From: Methylobacter sp. | GTDB lineage: Bacteria > Pseudomonadota > Gammaproteobacteria > Methylococcales > Methylomonadaceae | Direction: 5' to 3' | Assembly: GCA_026399025.1 (NCBI GenBank) | Contig: JAPLRU010000066.1 | Coordinates: 9,999 to 73,998 of the forward strand | Length of the DNA: 64,000 nucleotides | Part shown: piece after piece, positions 45,818 through 55,501 of the stretch | Numbering within the stretch: the first letter of the stretch is position 1 | How the letters are laid out: every line of letters starts with the position of its first letter | The notes under the pieces: generated by a model | Database searches by the model: none | What the model saw: the letters and a program-made list of their open reading frames with translations, nothing else | Told to the model about the DNA's origin: nothing | Made by a program: the position numbers and the translations under genes

Positions 45818-46133
45818 CTACCAAACCATTCTAGGCGACGACGGCAAACCGGCGTTTGTAGTGCTGCCTTATGCCGATTTCATTAAACTGCCCGGCGTTG
45901 TCCGCCCCGGCATGATTCCGAACGCTGTCGTCGGTAAGCGCGTCATGGATGGGGTCAGTATGCTGCAAGCTTGGCGTGAATATTTGATGCTGACTCAAAC
46001 CGACATGGCGGAACGGATGGGCATTAGCCAAGCCGGTTACGCGCAGATTGAGGCCGCCAAGCGTCCACGCAAAGCCACACTGCAAAAAGCCGCCGATGCT
46101 TTGGGTATTACGCTGGAGCAGTTGGCCTATTAG
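45801..46133 (+). CDS. Xre-type antitoxin
   Basis: A 110-residue protein. The N-terminal half resembles a Phd/DUF-type region (FVVLPYADFIKLPGV). The C-terminal half is a helix-turn-helix (AWREYLMLTQTDMAERMGISQAGYAQIEAAKRPRKATLQKAADALGI). It neutralises the upstream toxin and represses the operon. Confidence 0.85.
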   Translation: MSALTNYQTILGDDGKPAFVVLPYADFIKLPGVVRPGMIPNAVVGKRVMDGVSMLQAWREYLMLTQTDMAERMGISQAGYAQIEAAKRPRKATLQKAADALGITLEQLAY

Positions 46134-46170
46134 GTGAATCGGCCGGCGGTTTTAACAACAGAGTCAGACC

Positions 46171-46422
46171 CTGAGGTATCCCCAGAAAATAATATTATAA
46201 AACAACAAGCTTTTGATTTTGCGCGCAGTTAATATATACAACATAGCCGGAAAGTCGTCATGCCGGCAGGGATGCCAACATCCAGTTACAAGGATGTGAA
46301 ACTTTAAAAGGCAACCCGCTTTTATTAAGCACCTGAAAAGTCACAACGTTACCGTCCATGGCACTGGGTTCCGGCATCCCTGCCGGAACGACGAGCTTGG
46401 AAAATTCGTGGGGATACCTCAG
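46171..46422 (-). mobile_element. 252-bp MITE, copy 2 (IS10-like ends)
   Basis: The reverse-orientation copy of the element at 20991. It has perfect 13-bp ends CTGAGGTATCCCC/GGGGATACCTCAG and perfect 9-bp target duplications AGTCAGACC on both sides (46162-46170 and 46423-46431). Identity with copy 1 is about 97-98%, with no length change, so both insertions are young. There is no coding potential. Confidence 0.92.
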
Positions 46423-46491
46423 AGTCAGACCCCATACCCTTTATTAAATTGGCTGTCGATTTGTGTGCAGCGTGCCGCTCTCGATGCTGCC

Positions 46492-49400
46492 TTACAACAC
46501 AAAATCCGTAGCGACCAAATTACTCACTCCGGCCAACTGGATAGAGAAATCCGCGGCATTATCCGCATCGTTGTTGCCATAAAGAATTTGCGCGGTTTTG
46601 TCGAAATAGAGTTCGCCCGAATTGGCGAATACGCCCGAAAAAGTGCCGCCTACGGTGGGCGCTGAAAAAGCATTATTACCGGTAAATGCGGTGTTCGCAT
46701 CAATCGCGGATAAATTGATTTTATCGCCTTGGCTGTGGCTAAAATCAACGATGCTGTCTCGAGTGCCGGCGCTGACGCCGGTTTCGGTTTCGCTGTTAAA
46801 CTTGAATTGGTCGCTGCCTAAGCCTCCGGTCAGGGTGTCGGCCCCGGTTCCGCCGGTTAAAGCATTAGCGCCTTTATTGCCGGTTAAGGCATTATTAAGC
46901 GAGTTGCCGATGCCGTTAATCGCCGCCGTTCCGCTGAGGGTCAAATTTTCTATATTAGTCTTCAGTGTGTAAGTGGTTGAGCTGTTAACGGTATCGATTT
47001 CGATTGCCAAGGCGGAGGTTTCAGTGACTACGTCGCCGGCTTTATCGACAAAGTAAGTGTCGTTACCCAAACCGCCTATCATGGTATCGTTGCCCGCACC
47101 GCCGGAAAGGGTGTCATTGCCTGTAAAGCCGTCCAGCACATTATTGCCGGCGTCGCCGGTCAAGACGTCGCCGGCTTGCCCGCCGATCACATTTTCGATG
47201 CTGTTAAGCTGGTCGCTGTCGATTTCATTGCCGCCGGCGGTACCCAATGCCAAGCTGACTGTAATACCGGTCGTCGCGCTGGAGTATTTAATGGTGTCGA
47301 TACCGGCGCCGCCGATATAGATGTCGTCGCCAATGCCGTTACCGCCGACAATAAGATCGTTGCCGATACCGCCATTGACGGAGTCGTTGCCGTTGCCGCC
47401 TTCCAACGAGTCGCTGCCGTTACCGCCGACCAGGGTGTCGTTATCCAAACCGCCTAATAATTCGTCATTGCCCGAACCGCCGAATAATGAGTCCCGGCCT
47501 ACCGCACCGTCTAAAACGTTATTGCCGTCATTACCGCTTAAGGCGTTATCGCTATCGTTCCCGGTAAGGTTACTGGCTTTTGCGCCTGCGGCAATGGTGC
47601 CATTTTCAATACTTGCCGGTAAGGTGTAGCTTTGTAACAGATACGGCATGATGACGGTATCTTGGTCCGTCGCTAAGCCGTTATCGGCGATAACATCAAT
47701 GGCATCGTAACCTAAATAATAGATATCGTTACCTTCACCACCCGTCATGAAATCAGCGCCCTTGTCGCCACCATCCAAGGTATCGTTACCTGCACCGCCC
47801 TCCATGCTGTCTACGCCCTTGCCTCCATCTAAGCTATCGTTACCTTCTCCACCCATCAGGGTGTCCAGGCCGTCACCTCCATCTAAGGTATCGTTACCTA
47901 CCCCGCCATCCAAATAATCATTTTCTTGCTCTCCATATAAATCGTCATTGCCTTCTTCACCGAACAGGTTATCGTCGCCATTGCCACCCAAAAGCGTATC
48001 GTTGCCCCGGCCGCCCGATAAATTATCCGCCATATTTAAACCATGCAAAATATCCGCGCCGTTACCGCCGATAAGAACATCGGATGTCGCAATGTCGCCG
48101 CCTTGATCGCCGTATAAATCCAGTGGACTGTCTAAACCATCATCGGTATTGGTTAAACTTAATGGAGTGACAGTGACATTTTTATAAAAAACATCCCTTG
48201 AACTGATGGTTGCGGTGATTTCATAAGGGATATTGCCGTCATCCAAATAATCGTCCACCCCGCTTACCGTTAACGTTTGCGGCGTAGAATAATTCGCCGA
48301 GGTAAAGGTAAATGTGGTCTTGCCGGTAACAATGCCTTCGCTGGCATCATTACTGGCAAAAGTCACGACGACGTTTTGATTAACCGCCGGAGCGGTGTTC
48401 AGCTGAACTTTGTAAGTGACGCTTGCGCCATTTTCACCGGTAGTTTGCGCGGTCGCGGGACTGATGGTGACGCCGGGGGTGGACGGAGGAATGACGACTC
48501 CGGAACTTGCGCTGCTAACGCTTTCAGCCGTACCGAAAGCATCGGTGTAGGTCGCTGTGGCGGTGACGGTTTTGCCTATCTCATTGGCGGTTAAGGTGTA
48601 AGTGTTGCCGGTGCCGATAGTGACAGCGCCCGCTCGCCATTGATAAGTGATAAGCCCTAAGCCATCGGTATCGGCCAAGGTATTGGATGCGGTTAACACT
48701 TCGCCTTTTTTTGCAGTGCCGGCAATGGTGACTTTGCCGGTAGGCAAGTCATTGACGTTAAGTACTGCCGCCGTTGCCGTACTGGCGGCGTGTTCAACCG
48801 TGCCTAACTTATCGGTATAGTGAGCGGCTACCGAAATGGTTTTGCCGACTTCAGTCTGGGTCAGGGTATAAGTTTTGGCGGTTGCGCCGGTAATAGCCAC
48901 TCCGTTTGCTTGCCATTGATAAGCGATCGTCCCTAAACCATCGGTATCCGCCAGGGTATTGCCGACAGTCAGTTTTTGTCCTTGAGCCGCGGTGCCGGTA
49001 ATGCTGACTGTTCCTGTCGGGGCGTCGTTAGTGGCTATTCCGGTAAAGTTTTTGCTGCCGGATACGCTTAAGGTGTCATCGCTGATATCGGTGGCGATGG
49101 TAAAGCTGCTGTTAAAATTAGCTGCCGGGGTAAAGCTTAAGCCCGCCAATAAAGTATTAACGTCCGCGACCGCGCCGTTGGCTGTCCACACGCCGGTACC
49201 GGCGTTGTAGCTTGACGTCACCGCGTTCGATGTGCCTGTACTTAAGCTGCCTGCCGCGAGGTTGGATAAGGTCAAGGTTGCTGAAATAACAGGACTGTCT
49301 ATATCGTTGGCGACAATGTTAGTCAGGTTTAAGGCTGTATCTTCGGTATACGTTTCGGCGCTATTCAGAGCTGTCGCGGTCGGTGCGTCATTGGCGGCGA

Positions 49401-51582
49401 TTCCGGTAAAGTTTTTACTGCCCGATACGCTTAACACGCCGTCGCCGATGGTGGTGGAGATGGTAAAGCTGCTGTTGAAATTGGCCGTTGGGGTAAAACT
49501 TAGGTTTGCTAATAAGGCATTAACATCCGCAGACGCGCCGCTGACAGTCCATACGCCCGCACCTGCGCTGTTGTAAGTGGACGTCGCGGTATTTGATGTG
49601 CCGGTGTTTAAGCTGCCTGCCGCCGGGTTGGATAATGTTAAGGTTGCGGTAATAGTGGCGCTGTCTACGTCGGTGGCGACAAGATCGGTTAAGTTTAAGG
49701 CTTCATCTTCGGTATAGGTTTCAGCGCTATTAAGGGCTGTCGCGGTCGGAGCGTCAGCGACGGCGGTTCCGGTAAAGCTTTTGCTGCCCGATACGATTAG
49801 GGAGCCATCGCTGATCTGGGTAGCGATGGTAAAGCCGCTGTTAAAGTTAGCCGCCGGGGTAAAGCTTAAGCCTGCCAATAAAACATTAACGTCCGCCGTC
49901 GCACCGGCAGCAGTCCATACGCCGGTGCCGGCGTTGTAGCTTGACGTCACTGCATTTGAGCTGCCGGTGCTTAAGCGGCCCGCGACCGGGTTGGATAGGG
50001 TCAAGGTAGCTGTGATGGTGGCGCTGTCGACATCGGCGGCGACAAGATCGGTTAAGTTTAAGGCTGTATCTTCGGTATAGCTTTCGGTGCTATTGAGAGC
50101 GGTAGCGGTCGGTGCGCTATTGACTGGCGTTCCGGTAAAACTTTTGCTGCCCGATACGCTTAACGAGCCGTCGCTGATGTTGTCGGCAATGGTAAAGTTA
50201 CCGTTGAAATTAGTGGTTGGAGTAAAGACCAAATTCGCCAATAAAGCATTAACATCGGCACTGGCGCCGCTGACCGACCATACGCCGGTGCCTGCGTAGT
50301 AGCTTGAAGTTACGGAATTTGAGGTGTCGGTATTTAAGCTGCCGGCAGTCGGGTTGGATAAGGTTAAGGTTGCTGTAATGGTAGCACTGTCCGCATCGGT
50401 GGCGACAATATCGGTTAAATTCAAGGGGGCGTTTTCGGTATAGGCTTCGGCAGCACTGAGAGACGTGGCCGTGGGCGCGTCATTGACGGCGCTTCCGGTA
50501 AAGGTTTTGCTGCCCGATACGTTTAACAAGCCATCGCTGATACTGGTGGCGATGGTGAAGCCGTTGTTAAAGTTGGCCGCTGGGCTAAAGCTTAAACCCG
50601 CCAATAAAATATTAACATCCGCGGTTGCGCCGGTAGCTGTCCATATGCCGGTGTCCGGGCTATAAGCCGATGTCACTGAGTTTGCCGTACCGATGTTTAA
50701 GCTTCCCGCCGCCGGGTTCGATAAGGTTAGCGTCGCCGTTAAGGTAGCATTGTCACTATCGGCGGCGACGATGTCCGTTAAATTTATGGCGCTATCTTCG
50801 GTATAGGTTTCGGCGGTATTAAGAGCCGTCGCGGTGGGGGCGTCATTAACGGCGGTTCCTGCAAAGCTTTTGCTGTCCGATACGGTTGAAAAGCTGTCGC
50901 TGATGCTGGTGGCAAGGGTGAAGCTGCTATTGAAATTAGTTGCCGGGGTAAAAATTAAGCCCGCCAACAAAGTATTAACATCTGCGATTGCGCCGTCGGC
51001 TGTCCATACACCGGCGCTGTAAGTTGAAGTGACTGAGTTTGATGTGCCGGTGTTTAAACTGCCCGCCGCGGTGTCGGATAAGGTCAGGGTTGCGGTGACG
51101 CTGGCGCTGTCGGTATCGGTGACGACAATATCGGTTAAGTTTAAGGCCGTATCTTCGGTATAGGTTTCGGCAGCATTAAGATTAGTGGCGGTCGGTGCGC
51201 TATTGATGCTGCTAATTTCGATAATGCCTAGCGGGGCGGAGCCTTGTGGCGAATTGGGCACATCGTTCCATTTTCCATTATTGGTCGTTAACATCACGTA
51301 ATCTTCATTACCGTTGCGATTGTCCGGCTGGATAGTATCCCAATTAGTGAAAGTTGAGGATTCCCCATTAACCCACTTAAAAACGCCTTCCGTTTCCTGG
51401 TCTGTATAACCCAGCCATAGCGCTGGATTATTGCCAAAAGTGGCGATTAGCCAATCTTGTTCCGCTTGATTGTTAATAGTAACTAAGTTTCCCCCCAAGC
51501 TCTGCGCACTGGCTTGCGCTTCCTGCCATGTGCCGGCGGTGGTTAATAAATAAGTATGTCCGTTGTATTGATAAGTAGCCAT
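46492..51582 (-). CDS. Giant lectin/Ig-like/RTX adhesin
   Basis: A 1696-residue secreted protein. Residues 1-128 are a C-type lectin domain (GHTYLLTTAGTWQEAQASAQ, DNRNGNEDYVMLTTNNGKWND). Six about-121-residue Ig/cadherin-like repeats follow (each opening with a DAPTAT...ETYTED motif). Then two about-90-residue repeats (DTDGLG-x-Y-Q-W), a Calx-beta-like unit and about 15 RTX nonapeptides (GGxGxDxL) with a DSIVDFSHSQGDKINLSAID-type type I secretion terminus. Ca2+ should fold the RTX part outside. No type I transporter is in the window. It lies 86 bp behind the TpsA-like gene. Confidence 0.9.
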   Translation of the reverse strand: MATYQYNGHTYLLTTAGTWQEAQASAQSLGGNLVTINNQAEQDWLIATFGNNPALWLGYTDQETEGVFKWVNGESSTFTNWDTIQPDNRNGNEDYVMLTTNNGKWNDVPNSPQGSAPLGIIEISSINSAPTATNLNAAETYTEDTALNLTDIVVTDTDSASVTATLTLSDTAAGSLNTGTSNSVTSTYSAGVWTADGAIADVNTLLAGLIFTPATNFNSSFTLATSISDSFSTVSDSKSFAGTAVNDAPTATALNTAETYTEDSAINLTDIVAADSDNATLTATLTLSNPAAGSLNIGTANSVTSAYSPDTGIWTATGATADVNILLAGLSFSPAANFNNGFTIATSISDGLLNVSGSKTFTGSAVNDAPTATSLSAAEAYTENAPLNLTDIVATDADSATITATLTLSNPTAGSLNTDTSNSVTSSYYAGTGVWSVSGASADVNALLANLVFTPTTNFNGNFTIADNISDGSLSVSGSKSFTGTPVNSAPTATALNSTESYTEDTALNLTDLVAADVDSATITATLTLSNPVAGRLSTGSSNAVTSSYNAGTGVWTAAGATADVNVLLAGLSFTPAANFNSGFTIATQISDGSLIVSGSKSFTGTAVADAPTATALNSAETYTEDEALNLTDLVATDVDSATITATLTLSNPAAGSLNTGTSNTATSTYNSAGAGVWTVSGASADVNALLANLSFTPTANFNSSFTISTTIGDGVLSVSGSKNFTGIAANDAPTATALNSAETYTEDTALNLTNIVANDIDSPVISATLTLSNLAAGSLSTGTSNAVTSSYNAGTGVWTANGAVADVNTLLAGLSFTPAANFNSSFTIATDISDDTLSVSGSKNFTGIATNDAPTGTVSITGTAAQGQKLTVGNTLADTDGLGTIAYQWQANGVAITGATAKTYTLTQTEVGKTISVAAHYTDKLGTVEHAASTATAAVLNVNDLPTGKVTIAGTAKKGEVLTASNTLADTDGLGLITYQWRAGAVTIGTGNTYTLTANEIGKTVTATATYTDAFGTAESVSSASSGVVIPPSTPGVTISPATAQTTGENGASVTYKVQLNTAPAVNQNVVVTFASNDASEGIVTGKTTFTFTSANYSTPQTLTVSGVDDYLDDGNIPYEITATISSRDVFYKNVTVTPLSLTNTDDGLDSPLDLYGDQGGDIATSDVLIGGNGADILHGLNMADNLSGGRGNDTLLGGNGDDNLFGEEGNDDLYGEQENDYLDGGVGNDTLDGGDGLDTLMGGEGNDSLDGGKGVDSMEGGAGNDTLDGGDKGADFMTGGEGNDIYYLGYDAIDVIADNGLATDQDTVIMPYLLQSYTLPASIENGTIAAGAKASNLTGNDSDNALSGNDGNNVLDGAVGRDSLFGGSGNDELLGGLDNDTLVGGNGSDSLEGGNGNDSVNGGIGNDLIVGGNGIGDDIYIGGAGIDTIKYSSATTGITVSLALGTAGGNEIDSDQLNSIENVIGGQAGDVLTGDAGNNVLDGFTGNDTLSGGAGNDTMIGGLGNDTYFVDKAGDVVTETSALAIEIDTVNSSTTYTLKTNIENLTLSGTAAINGIGNSLNNALTGNKGANALTGGTGADTLTGGLGSDQFKFNSETETGVSAGTRDSIVDFSHSQGDKINLSAIDANTAFTGNNAFSAPTVGGTFSGVFANSGELYFDKTAQILYGNNDADNAADFSIQLAGVSNLVATDFVL

Positions 51583-51668
51583 CGCTTAGTCTCAAATGAA
51601 AAATGGTTATTGTAATGGGTTATGTCGGCTTGCTAAGCCGTATCTTGAACCCATCTGGAAGCGCCAAC

Positions 51669-54600
51669 TCAGAACGGCAATTGATCGCCGCTTTTCGGTT
51701 TCAAGCCGCCGGCTCCTTTACGGGTAAGGGAACTGCCGGTGCCTAATCCGCAATAGTCTTGGCTGATAATCTGGGTGTCGAATTGGGGGCCGCCCAAGTT
51801 GGCAATAATACCACTCAGGTTCAATTGCGGTGCGGTTACGCTCAGGGTGCCGCTGACGCCCGCTTGCGAGGCGGCCTGGATGACGTTAAAGCCGGACATG
51901 AACGCTTGCCAATTGACCGGCGCGCCGCCCAGAATCAGCATATTACAGCTGGGAATCAGCGCGTTCAGGTTCAGTGCGATATTGCCGCCGGAGCCGCCGA
52001 CCGCGTTGGCTTGGATGATGCCGCTATCCATCAGCAACATGTCGGCGCTTATCGCTATGTCGCCTCCGTTACTGTCGGCGCCGCCTACTGTGGTCATAAA
52101 ACCGGCGTTTTTCAGGAAGATCAATTCTCCGCCGCTGATGGTTATCATGCCGCCGTTGCCGGTATTCGCCGTGGTACGGATAAAGGACGGGTCCATGGTT
52201 AGCCAATGGGAGAAGTTAATATAAACATTTCCCGCGCTCACGTTACCGGTCGAATGGGTGCTGATAACACTATCCTTCATATCAATGTCTTGAGCACTGA
52301 CGGTAATAGCGCCGGGCCTAACCGTCGGTTCGACAGCATTGCCGGCATTCTCGATGCTGATTTTGGCGTTATTGGATAAACTCAGCAAAGACGCGGCTCG
52401 AACGGTCACATCGCCGGTGCGCCCGGTCGAACCGGCCTTGGCTTCGGCGGAAATGACCGAGTTAGCCACGCTGACGCTTGGCGCTTCTATGGTTACACTG
52501 CCGGCGCTGCCGGTACCGGAGGCGGAAGAGTTGATGGTAGACGCATTTTGTTCCGACAGGGATTGCATCGCCGTGACTTTCACCGAGCCCGCATCGACAT
52601 TGCCGACGGTAGCGGCTGTGATAGTGCCGCCGTCCAATGCTAGGGTTGCGGCCGAAACTGTCAAGCTGCCGGGTCTAAGCGTTGCCGGGTCAATGGCCGT
52701 GCCGGCATTTTCGATGCTGATTTTGCCGCCGTTGGCGAGTTGGACAGCGTTCGCAGCTTGGACCGCAACGTTGCCGACTTGGCCGCCGCTGCCGGGTTTC
52801 GCTTCCGAGAAAATCCCGGTCGCCACGGTTGTATTGCCTTGTCCATCGACAATTAAAGTCTCTGCATTAACGGTAACGCTACCGGCATCGCCTTCGGCGA
52901 AAGTGGAACTCGACACATTGCCGCCGTTGACGATATCGACAGTTTTAGCCTGAACCTTCACGTCACCGGCGCGGCCGCTGCTGCCTTGATTGGCGCGAGA
53001 GACAATGCCGGTGGCCGTCAACAGGTTGCCTTGACTATCGATCTTTAACGCATCCGCCGTCACCGTAACGTTGCCGGCATTGCCTTCGGCAAAAGTGGAA
53101 CTCGAAATCACCCCGCCGTTGAGAATATCGAGCGCTCCAGCCTGAATGGTCACATTACCGGCATGGCCGCTGCCCAGATTCGCTTGCGAATTAATGCCGG
53201 TCGCCCTTGTTTTATTGCCCAGTCCGTTAATGGTTAAAGTGTTCGCGATGACTTCAACATTGCCGGCATTGCCTTGGGCAAAAGTGGAACTCGACACATT
53301 GCCGCCGTTGACGATGTCGACGCTTTGAGCGCGAATGCCGACGTTCCCGGCTTGACCGCTACTGCCTTGATTCGCACGCGAGTATATGCCGGTTGCCGTT
53401 GACGCATTGTCTTGGCTGTTGACGGTCAATGCATCCGCCGTGATGTCAACATTGCCGGCGTCGCCTTGAGCGGACGTGAAGCTCGACACGACGCCGCCAT
53501 TGAGGATGTTGAGGATGGCGGCCCGGATATTGACGTTACCGGCGTTACCTAGCGCATCGGTCGAACTGGAAATATCCCCGGCATTGGCAACGTCCAGCTT
53601 TCCGGTTTGAACGCTCACATTACCGGCTTGGCCGCTGCTGTTCGCTTCCGCTTTCGAGAAAATACCGGTTGCACCTGCCGAATAGTCTTGGCTATCGACG
53701 CTTAAGGTATCGGCCGCGACGGTCACGTTACCGGCGTGGCCTTGACTGAAAGTCGAGCTGGAAATACGTCCGCCGTTTAGAACATCCAGCTTGCCGGCCT
53801 TGACTGTCACATTGCCGCCGAGGCCGCTACTGCCCGGATTCGCGCGCGAGACAATGCCAGTTGCGGATCTCTCGTAGCCTTGGCTATCGATGGTTAACTT
53901 ATCCGCGGTGACGGTAACATCGCCCGAGTAGCCTTGGGCATAAGTGGAACTGGAGATATTGCCTCCATTTAGAATATCCAGCGTTCCGGCTTTCAGGATT
54001 ACATTACCGGCATTGCCGAAACTAAAGGCGGAACTCTTGATATGCCCGTTGTTATCGATAGTCATCGCAGCGGTGCTTGTCAACGTCACATTTCCGGCCT
54101 TACCGGAGTCCAAGGCATCGAACGAAATCCAGCCGTTATCCACTTTTAGCGTGTATGCGCGCATATCGACGCCTTTTGCCGCCGTGGCATCGGTAGCGCC
54201 GCTATTGTCGTTATATGACGTACTGTTAGTGAGCGAAATATCGCCTCCCCACAGCGCGATGCGGCCGCCGCCGTCGCCGGTGCCGTCAATGGCGCCGGCG
54301 TTAATGGTGATGGGGCCTGCATTCGTCGCCGAGGGGAGGGCAGTCGGCAAAGGCAGCGTGCCGTCCGCGGATTTTTCCAAACTTGTTGAGCCTTGTCCCT
54401 GTATGGCGACCAAACGTAAGTCTCCGGCGGGGGCGGCGACGAGCGACAGGTTTTCAATGGTAATTGCACCCGCCACCATATCGAATGTTCGACCGGTCTT
54501 TACGCTCAGTTGGGCGTTGTTGACGTCAATTAGCCCATTGTTGGCTGTGGAGGTGCCGAGAAAGCCGAAAGCCGCCGGCGCTTCGGCGGACAAGGTGCTG

Positions 54601-55091
54601 GTTTGATTCGAGTCGGCGTAAAAGCTTCCGCCATGATTGGCGAAATCGATTTTATCCGCCGTGCTGATGTGGAAAGCGCCGGGAACATTTACCTGAGCGC
54701 CTGTTCCGAAAGTAATGCCATTAGGATTGATGAAGTAAAAAGCGGCGTTGGCGATAGCGGATCTTAGCGTTCCTTCGATTTCCGTTACATCGGTGCCGGT
54801 TACGCGGGAGACCACATTGTGCAAGGCATCGCTGCCGGTGAATCTGACTGTTTGGCCATTCGCTATGTTGAATTCGGTAAAACTATGGAACAGATTATTG
54901 CCGACGGTGGTGCCCAGACTTTGCGGCACGGTGAGGTTGGCGCCGTTCAAGGTCTGAGTCGCGCCCATCGTGCCGTCAGTGCTGATACCGCCGCTGACGT
55001 CCGCCCAAGCGCTAGGAGCGAGGGCTAGCGCTTCGATCAGGAAATAGCCGAAAGCGCGTAGCCAAGACAATGTTTGCGATCTGTTGCTCAT
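51669..55091 (-). CDS. TpsA-like filamentous hemagglutinin (TPS domain) exoprotein
   Basis: A 1140-residue protein with a signal-like start and an N-terminal TPS/haemagglutination-activity domain: NLFHSFTEFNIANGQTVRFTG, VSRVTGTDVTEIEGTL, FYFINPNGITFGTGAQVNVPG. The rest is a right-handed beta-helix of about 75-residue repeats (a VTVTADxLxI-DSQG-xx-ATGIxS unit and an NVxVQAxxLDIxNGGxISSST unit). Such proteins are exported by a TpsB porin, which is not nearby. An adhesion or matrix role is likely. Confidence 0.9.
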   Translation of the reverse strand: MSNRSQTLSWLRAFGYFLIEALALAPSAWADVSGGISTDGTMGATQTLNGANLTVPQSLGTTVGNNLFHSFTEFNIANGQTVRFTGSDALHNVVSRVTGTDVTEIEGTLRSAIANAAFYFINPNGITFGTGAQVNVPGAFHISTADKIDFANHGGSFYADSNQTSTLSAEAPAAFGFLGTSTANNGLIDVNNAQLSVKTGRTFDMVAGAITIENLSLVAAPAGDLRLVAIQGQGSTSLEKSADGTLPLPTALPSATNAGPITINAGAIDGTGDGGGRIALWGGDISLTNSTSYNDNSGATDATAAKGVDMRAYTLKVDNGWISFDALDSGKAGNVTLTSTAAMTIDNNGHIKSSAFSFGNAGNVILKAGTLDILNGGNISSSTYAQGYSGDVTVTADKLTIDSQGYERSATGIVSRANPGSSGLGGNVTVKAGKLDVLNGGRISSSTFSQGHAGNVTVAADTLSVDSQDYSAGATGIFSKAEANSSGQAGNVSVQTGKLDVANAGDISSSTDALGNAGNVNIRAAILNILNGGVVSSFTSAQGDAGNVDITADALTVNSQDNASTATGIYSRANQGSSGQAGNVGIRAQSVDIVNGGNVSSSTFAQGNAGNVEVIANTLTINGLGNKTRATGINSQANLGSGHAGNVTIQAGALDILNGGVISSSTFAEGNAGNVTVTADALKIDSQGNLLTATGIVSRANQGSSGRAGDVKVQAKTVDIVNGGNVSSSTFAEGDAGSVTVNAETLIVDGQGNTTVATGIFSEAKPGSGGQVGNVAVQAANAVQLANGGKISIENAGTAIDPATLRPGSLTVSAATLALDGGTITAATVGNVDAGSVKVTAMQSLSEQNASTINSSASGTGSAGSVTIEAPSVSVANSVISAEAKAGSTGRTGDVTVRAASLLSLSNNAKISIENAGNAVEPTVRPGAITVSAQDIDMKDSVISTHSTGNVSAGNVYINFSHWLTMDPSFIRTTANTGNGGMITISGGELIFLKNAGFMTTVGGADSNGGDIAISADMLLMDSGIIQANAVGGSGGNIALNLNALIPSCNMLILGGAPVNWQAFMSGFNVIQAASQAGVSGTLSVTAPQLNLSGIIANLGGPQFDTQIISQDYCGLGTGSSLTRKGAGGLKPKSGDQLPF

Positions 55092-55260
55092 AAGGTTCCT
55101 TGGTTTTTCGCCAACGGTTTGTTCTATTGCGGTTCAGCTTGTTTAGGTGCTTTAGCGCGCAGAATTAATAGAGCGGCGCAAAGGTTTGCCGGCGGCTTAT
55201 TCCGGCCTGCCGCAAAAAGCAAGTAACCTTGAGGATCACCAATCATCCGGTTCCACTACT

Positions 55261-55500
55261 CTACATACAGACTACACGACGAATAAAACTTTCAACCTCA
55301 GCCTGATCAAACGGCCACCCCAACTCTTGCTTGGTCTCCGAATCATATAAAACCGGAATGCGCACTGCATATAACTCCTGCCACTGTTCCTGCTCGGCAA
55401 TATCCACAGTCTCAACGCCATCCGGCACACAGGCATTAACAATAAGCTCCGCCTGTTCGCAAAGATGGCAGCCGGAGGTGCCGAACAGTATTAAGCGCAT
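55261..55500 (-). CDS. Glutaredoxin-like (DUF836) protein, 79 aa
   Basis: A small thioredoxin-fold protein: RLILFGTSGCHLCEQAEL carries a GCHLC (CxxC) redox site and VRIPVLYDSETKQELGWPF the cis-Pro segment. The start at 55500 is 1 bp past the metH stop, so it is coupled to metH; a longer frame to 55605 overlaps metH. The coupling may reflect redox care of a thiol-sensitive enzyme, but that is only a guess. Confidence 0.82.
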   Translation of the reverse strand: MRLILFGTSGCHLCEQAELIVNACVPDGVETVDIAEQEQWQELYAVRIPVLYDSETKQELGWPFDQAEVESFIRRVVCM

Positions 55501-55501
55501 A

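Noticed and set aside
40597-46491. Integrase gene or right attachment site for the ssrA island
   Set aside because: No tyrosine recombinase frame and no second copy of the ssrA 3' end (GGTTCAATCCCCGCCGCC) could be found by eye.
51759-54606. Long plus-strand frames opposite the TpsA-like gene and the RTX adhesin (for example 52339-52953, 53944-54606)
   Set aside because: Repetitive G/C-biased codons on the minus strand keep the antisense frame open. Composition is artificial and there are no starts with ribosome-binding sites.
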